From positions 44,989,815 through 45,053,814 of the forward strand of contig CM055111.1 in the NCBI GenBank assembly GCA_029204225.1: 64,000 nucleotides of DNA, in the 5' to 3' direction. The translations under genes and the position numbers were made by a program. Positions 60,596-64,000 of the stretch are shown piece by piece (position 1 is the stretch's first letter; every line of letters begins with the position of its first letter). The stretch comes from Diphasiastrum complanatum (Eukaryota > Streptophyta > Lycopodiopsida > Lycopodiales > Lycopodiaceae). The notes beneath the pieces are model-generated. The model saw only the letters and a program-made list of their open reading frames with translations, was not told where the DNA came from and ran no database searches.

Positions 60596-60880
60596 GTAAA
60601 ACTGCAGTGCCGAGTTTTGCGTCTGTGTAGAAACCCATGTAAATCTGCAGTGTCGGGTTTTTTGCCCGTGTAGAAATCTGTGTAAAACTGTAGTGTTGGG
60701 TTTTTCGCCTGTATAGAAACCCATGTAAAATTGCAGTGTCGCTTGTCAAAAACTGCATGTAAAAATGCAGTGTCGCTTTTTGCCCTAATTGTCGCCTGTC
60801 AAAAACTGCATGTGAAAAATGCAGTGTTGCATTTCTCGCAAAAAGTGTCGCTTTTATGGAAGTGCCAAAATGGCCCAAAA
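60596..60880. repeat. 43-bp minisatellite and degenerate derivatives
   Basis: Three units of exactly 43 bp at 60596-60638, 60639-60681 and 60682-60724 share GTAAAACTGCAGTGTCGGG and TGTAGAAACCCAT. Later units from 60725 keep GTAAAAATGCAGTGTCGC but vary in length. On the minus strand the array is partly open (60884-60480) and would give a repetitive peptide, which is a by-product of the array. Confidence 0.85.
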
Positions 60881-60899
60881 ACAACTTACATAAGTGTCG

Positions 60900-62410
60900 C
60901 TAAACACTTAGTTGCTCAGGAAGGTGAGAAGAAGCGACAATGTTAGGTGTCGGGTTTTTCGCCTATGGAAAAACCTGAGTATAAATCCAGACTGTAGCGA
61001 CAATTAGTTCAAATATGCAGACTATTAAAAAACAGTTCATTTTCTACAAGTTTCATATGAGAGGATTATGAATAGTTTGGATTCATCAGGGAAAATTGTG
61101 TGCATAGGGATATACGAAATTCTTGGGTGAGTATTTCTTAGTTGAGAAATAATTTTACTCAATTCATTAGTGATTGTATCCAAGAGCACTCAATTGGATA
61201 ATGAATCATAATGGTTCCAAGAATGACAACTGAATTTCCGAAAAATTCAACAGAACTTTGGATATCTAGAATTAATTCTAGATTGTAATCTAAAGCTTTT
61301 GGTGGATGAAGATGGTTGTTGATATCATTTTGGTATGATTTCTATCTTTAACTACCCGATGGTTTGGAATTTGATAGCTCGCATTTTGGTTAAAGAATCC
61401 AGTTTGAGAAATATTATTAAAATCCAGTATTTTTCTAGTGAAAAAGATTTTAGAATGATTAATCATAATATCTAGTATCCTTTAGGAGTTAAGTATGAGA
61501 TTCCAGAAAATTATGATTGATGAATCATAAGAGTCTAATTATTTGTGATTGACGAATCATAAATGGATACTTAATCAATGGATAATCAAGAAATGTGTTG
61601 ATTCTTAGGTACGTTGATTAATTCCAGCCTATCAAACGAGTTGACATTTCAAATCAGTATTTTGAAAGTCTAAATCTCTATACTCCAGTATCTTATTGAG
61701 TCCTATGGATCTCACAGACATTTCTCATCAAGTAAATTATTTTTACTTATGGAGAGTTTTACTTATTGTAGTGGATTGTTTTATGCTACAAATTGTAGTC
61801 TATATGTGTTTGTGTACAAGTTCAATCTATATCCCTAGATTTATAAGAGACAATTAAATCTATTGAGATTTAGATGGATTGTTGATTTCTTGCATGTGAT
61901 GCTAGAAATGGGGCTATTAACTCATTAGAGTGACTGCAGTACTCTGGATTGAGTTATAATTGTTTGAGACTTGATGGATCTCCTAGAGATTTTAGTTGGT
62001 TGAATTTTTATATTTTAGAATGTTTGGATATTCTAAGAATATTTTGTACCAAGAAGCACTATTATCTATAAGAACTTGAGGATAGATTTTAGACTATTAG
62101 AAAAATGAATTTTCTTTAGCTTTTGGATTTGATTTCAGAAATAAAGATTTATTTACCCAATGGTTCATGTAATTCAGATTGCATGAAGGTGATGAACTTT
62201 TATTTGGAGAAGATCAACCCGTTTGGAAGATTTATAGCTTAGTGTATCTTTGGATTTTGAGTAAGTACTCCTGTGTAGAGGCAAGCAATTGAAGAATTGT
62301 TGCATCTCTGAGTATTTATTCAGATTGAAGGATCAGACTAAGGATAATTTTAAAGCTTAAGAAATAATTTTATGTCTTATCTTTCCCATTCTGAGGATAG
62401 AACTAGTTTA
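60900..62410 (+). mobile_element. Non-coding internal region of a LARD-like LTR element
   Basis: No reading frame, but it leads into a polypurine tract (AAGGGAGGAAGGA, about 62410-62422) and an LTR start. A large LTR element without coding capacity fits the LARD class. The 5' part of the element was not identified, so the left edge is a guess. Confidence 0.4.
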
Positions 62411-62422
62411 AGGGAGGAAGGA

Positions 62423-63890
62423 TGTCATGGCCATACATTTAAGGACATGGAATAGTCCTAATATGGTAGACCGGTTGTTAGCCGATATTTTCGCACAAAA
62501 AATCGGGCTTTTTTTGAGCAATTTCACAAGTTTTGTATAAGAGCCGGCATGTAAAACCCGACCATCAATGGAAAAATTTCTCGTACAAATGGGTCCTAGC
62601 CCACCCCTAAGTGGCTAGACACAGTTTAGGAAGTGACATTCGGAAAAACCGTCAAAAATATTTCATAGACAATTTTGTACAGACCGAGTAAAAAATACCG
62701 GTCCACATAGGAAGGGGTCCCAGCCCGCCCAAAATGAGGCTAGAGCAAATTTTGAGGCCTTAGAAATAGCCCGTAGACTAGTTTACAGCCTTAGAATTGT
62801 CCCGATTATACTAGCCGGCATGGCCGAGCAAATTTTCAATGTACTCTGTTACTTTCATTAATGAAAAATTGCCTACTATTTTTTTCAGGGAACCAGTTGC
62901 CTTGAAGGAGCCCCAAGTCATGAGTGCTCGCCAGTAAAAATACACGGGGAAACCGGCACAATCAGCCCACAACAAACGGTCGGACACTATGGGACAGGGT
63001 CAAGGAACTGCAGAAAAATATTGGCAAATTCTAGTGCAAGTTGAAGCGGCACCCCGACAGACAAATCACCTCGACAGCGTAAGCCATGGGCCACAGACAT
63101 GCAAATGGAAAATACAAGTGGAGGCCAAAAGTGCTTAACAAAAAACATCCTATCTAAAAGTGGTAGGGGTTGACCACAAGTAGCAAAGAGGACTACTCAA
63201 TTAAGAAAGACAAGCAAGTGAAGTACTTACCATTTACACCACCAACAAGTGCAAAAGAGAAAAGTGGCTCACACAAGTAGTACCCCAATACCAGTGGCCC
63301 AAACCATCTTTTCCAAAAGAGAAAGGGTACCACTTGTGGTCAAATCACAACTAAGAGCCATGTACATGAGAGGATGCCTCTTGTGAAAGGCTTGAAGAAT
63401 GAAAGTATGGCATTTTGAAGGGGAAGGTGTGAGAAATGCCTATAAAAGGAGAGGCCTCTTTTTGCATTAATGGAGAAGGATGAAGGAGTGATTGTTGTTG
63501 TGTATGTTGTGAGAGAATGAACGTGAGAGAATTCTTGTGGAAGAACGTTGAGAGAGAGAAGGTATGAACGTGAGAGAATGGGAGATGATGAGGGAAAACT
63601 TTTGGTTATGGGAGTTGATAGAAAGAAAAAATGATAATAGTGTGATGAGCATTTTGGTTGTGATGAGCGGTTGGGTGCTATGGTGCTCATGTGGTTGTCG
63701 TGAGGATCCTATTGTGATGCATAACTGACGTGACGGGCAGGTAGGATCTTAGTTGGTTGTTTTTGGATAGTCTTTAAAACTGTGTTTGAGTCAACTACAA
63801 CAAGATCGAAACAAATTTAGTTAAAATTTGTTCAATCTTTAGTCTAGTCGCATGCTCAATCTTTAGTCTAGTCGCATGTTCAACAAGTTT
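62423..63890 (+). repeat. 3' LTR of the LARD-like element
   Basis: It begins TGTCATGGCCATAC directly after the polypurine tract. A long U3 part (62423-63430) is followed by a clear TATA box and a GA-rich leader with repeats of GTGAGAGAAT. A 25-bp tandem duplication (TCAATCTTTAGTCTAGTCGC) lies at about 63833-63882. The right end is not fixed. No second copy lies in the window. Confidence 0.55.
63441..63448 (+). promoter_or_regulatory. TATA box of the LTR promoter
   Basis: TATAAAAG within GCCTATAAAAGGAGAGGCC, followed about 30 bp later by a purine-rich leader, as expected for an LTR polymerase II promoter. Confidence 0.7.
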
Positions 63891-64000
63891 CAACACGCTG
63901 ATCCAATCCTGAGCATGAACAATTACTAGCAACAACATCCCCACCAACAGATTTGGGGGGGGGGAGAGAGTGGATCTCCTTGAACCACTAGAGTAATTAC

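Noticed and set aside
60596-60880. CRISPR array
   Set aside because: The 43-bp units are directly adjacent without unique spacers, and the host is a plant.

Overview
The window is nuclear DNA of a vascular land plant. It carries two intron-containing plant genes: a HAKAI-type RING/C2H2 protein at about 5.6-7.5 kb (+) and an NPF/PTR-family transporter at 31.6-35.2 kb (-). Most of the rest is degenerate Ty1-copia and Ty3-gypsy retrotransposons nested in AT-rich DNA, with fold-back elements, a fragment of mitochondrial small-subunit rRNA and very long (GA)n/(CT)n tracts. The lineage cannot be fixed from sequence alone; gene introns of roughly 0.15-1 kb are compact for a genome this rich in repeats.

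Layout. 0-1 kb: gag with two zinc knuckles (-). 2.0-2.7 kb: probable solo LTR. 4.0-4.7 kb: fold-back of two inverted LTR-like arms. 5.6-7.5 kb: HAKAI. 9.5-14.1 kb: rearranged chromovirus-type gypsy (-) invaded by three copies of a GC-rich fold-back repeat. 14.1-15.9 kb: copia (+) with 3' LTR. 17.4-17.9 kb: long hairpin. 18.3-25.1 kb: gypsy (+) split by a 5'-truncated copia (-) and by about 1.4 kb of AT-rich DNA. 25.3-26.3 kb: copia remnant (-). 26-31.5 kb: AT-rich, one LTR. 31.6-35.2 kb: NPF. 39.0-42.7 kb: copia (+) whose 3' LTR holds a MITE. 43.3-48.3 kb: nearly complete copia (-) with primer-binding site. 49.0-57.3 kb: two parts of an unusual non-copia, non-gypsy reverse transcriptase (-), separated by about 5.5 kb holding the mitochondrial rRNA fragment and two clusters of palindromes. 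58.5-59.6 kb: an inverted copy of the repeat at 48.3-48.9 kb. 60.6 kb: 43-bp minisatellite. 61-64 kb: non-coding internal region and 3' LTR of a LARD-like element.

The strongest candidate for something undescribed is 48.3-59.6 kb: a Penelope-like or unclassified reverse transcriptase with a YIDD box, in a block of about 10 kb bounded by inverted repeats that each carry a GA/CT microsatellite. Its catalytic tyrosine codon is a stop and the RT is split, so this copy is dead, but the architecture is unusual for a plant. A second signal is the perfect palindrome CACACGTGTG, found nine times and mostly in LTR-like DNA. The two host genes show no functional link to each other or to the transposons.
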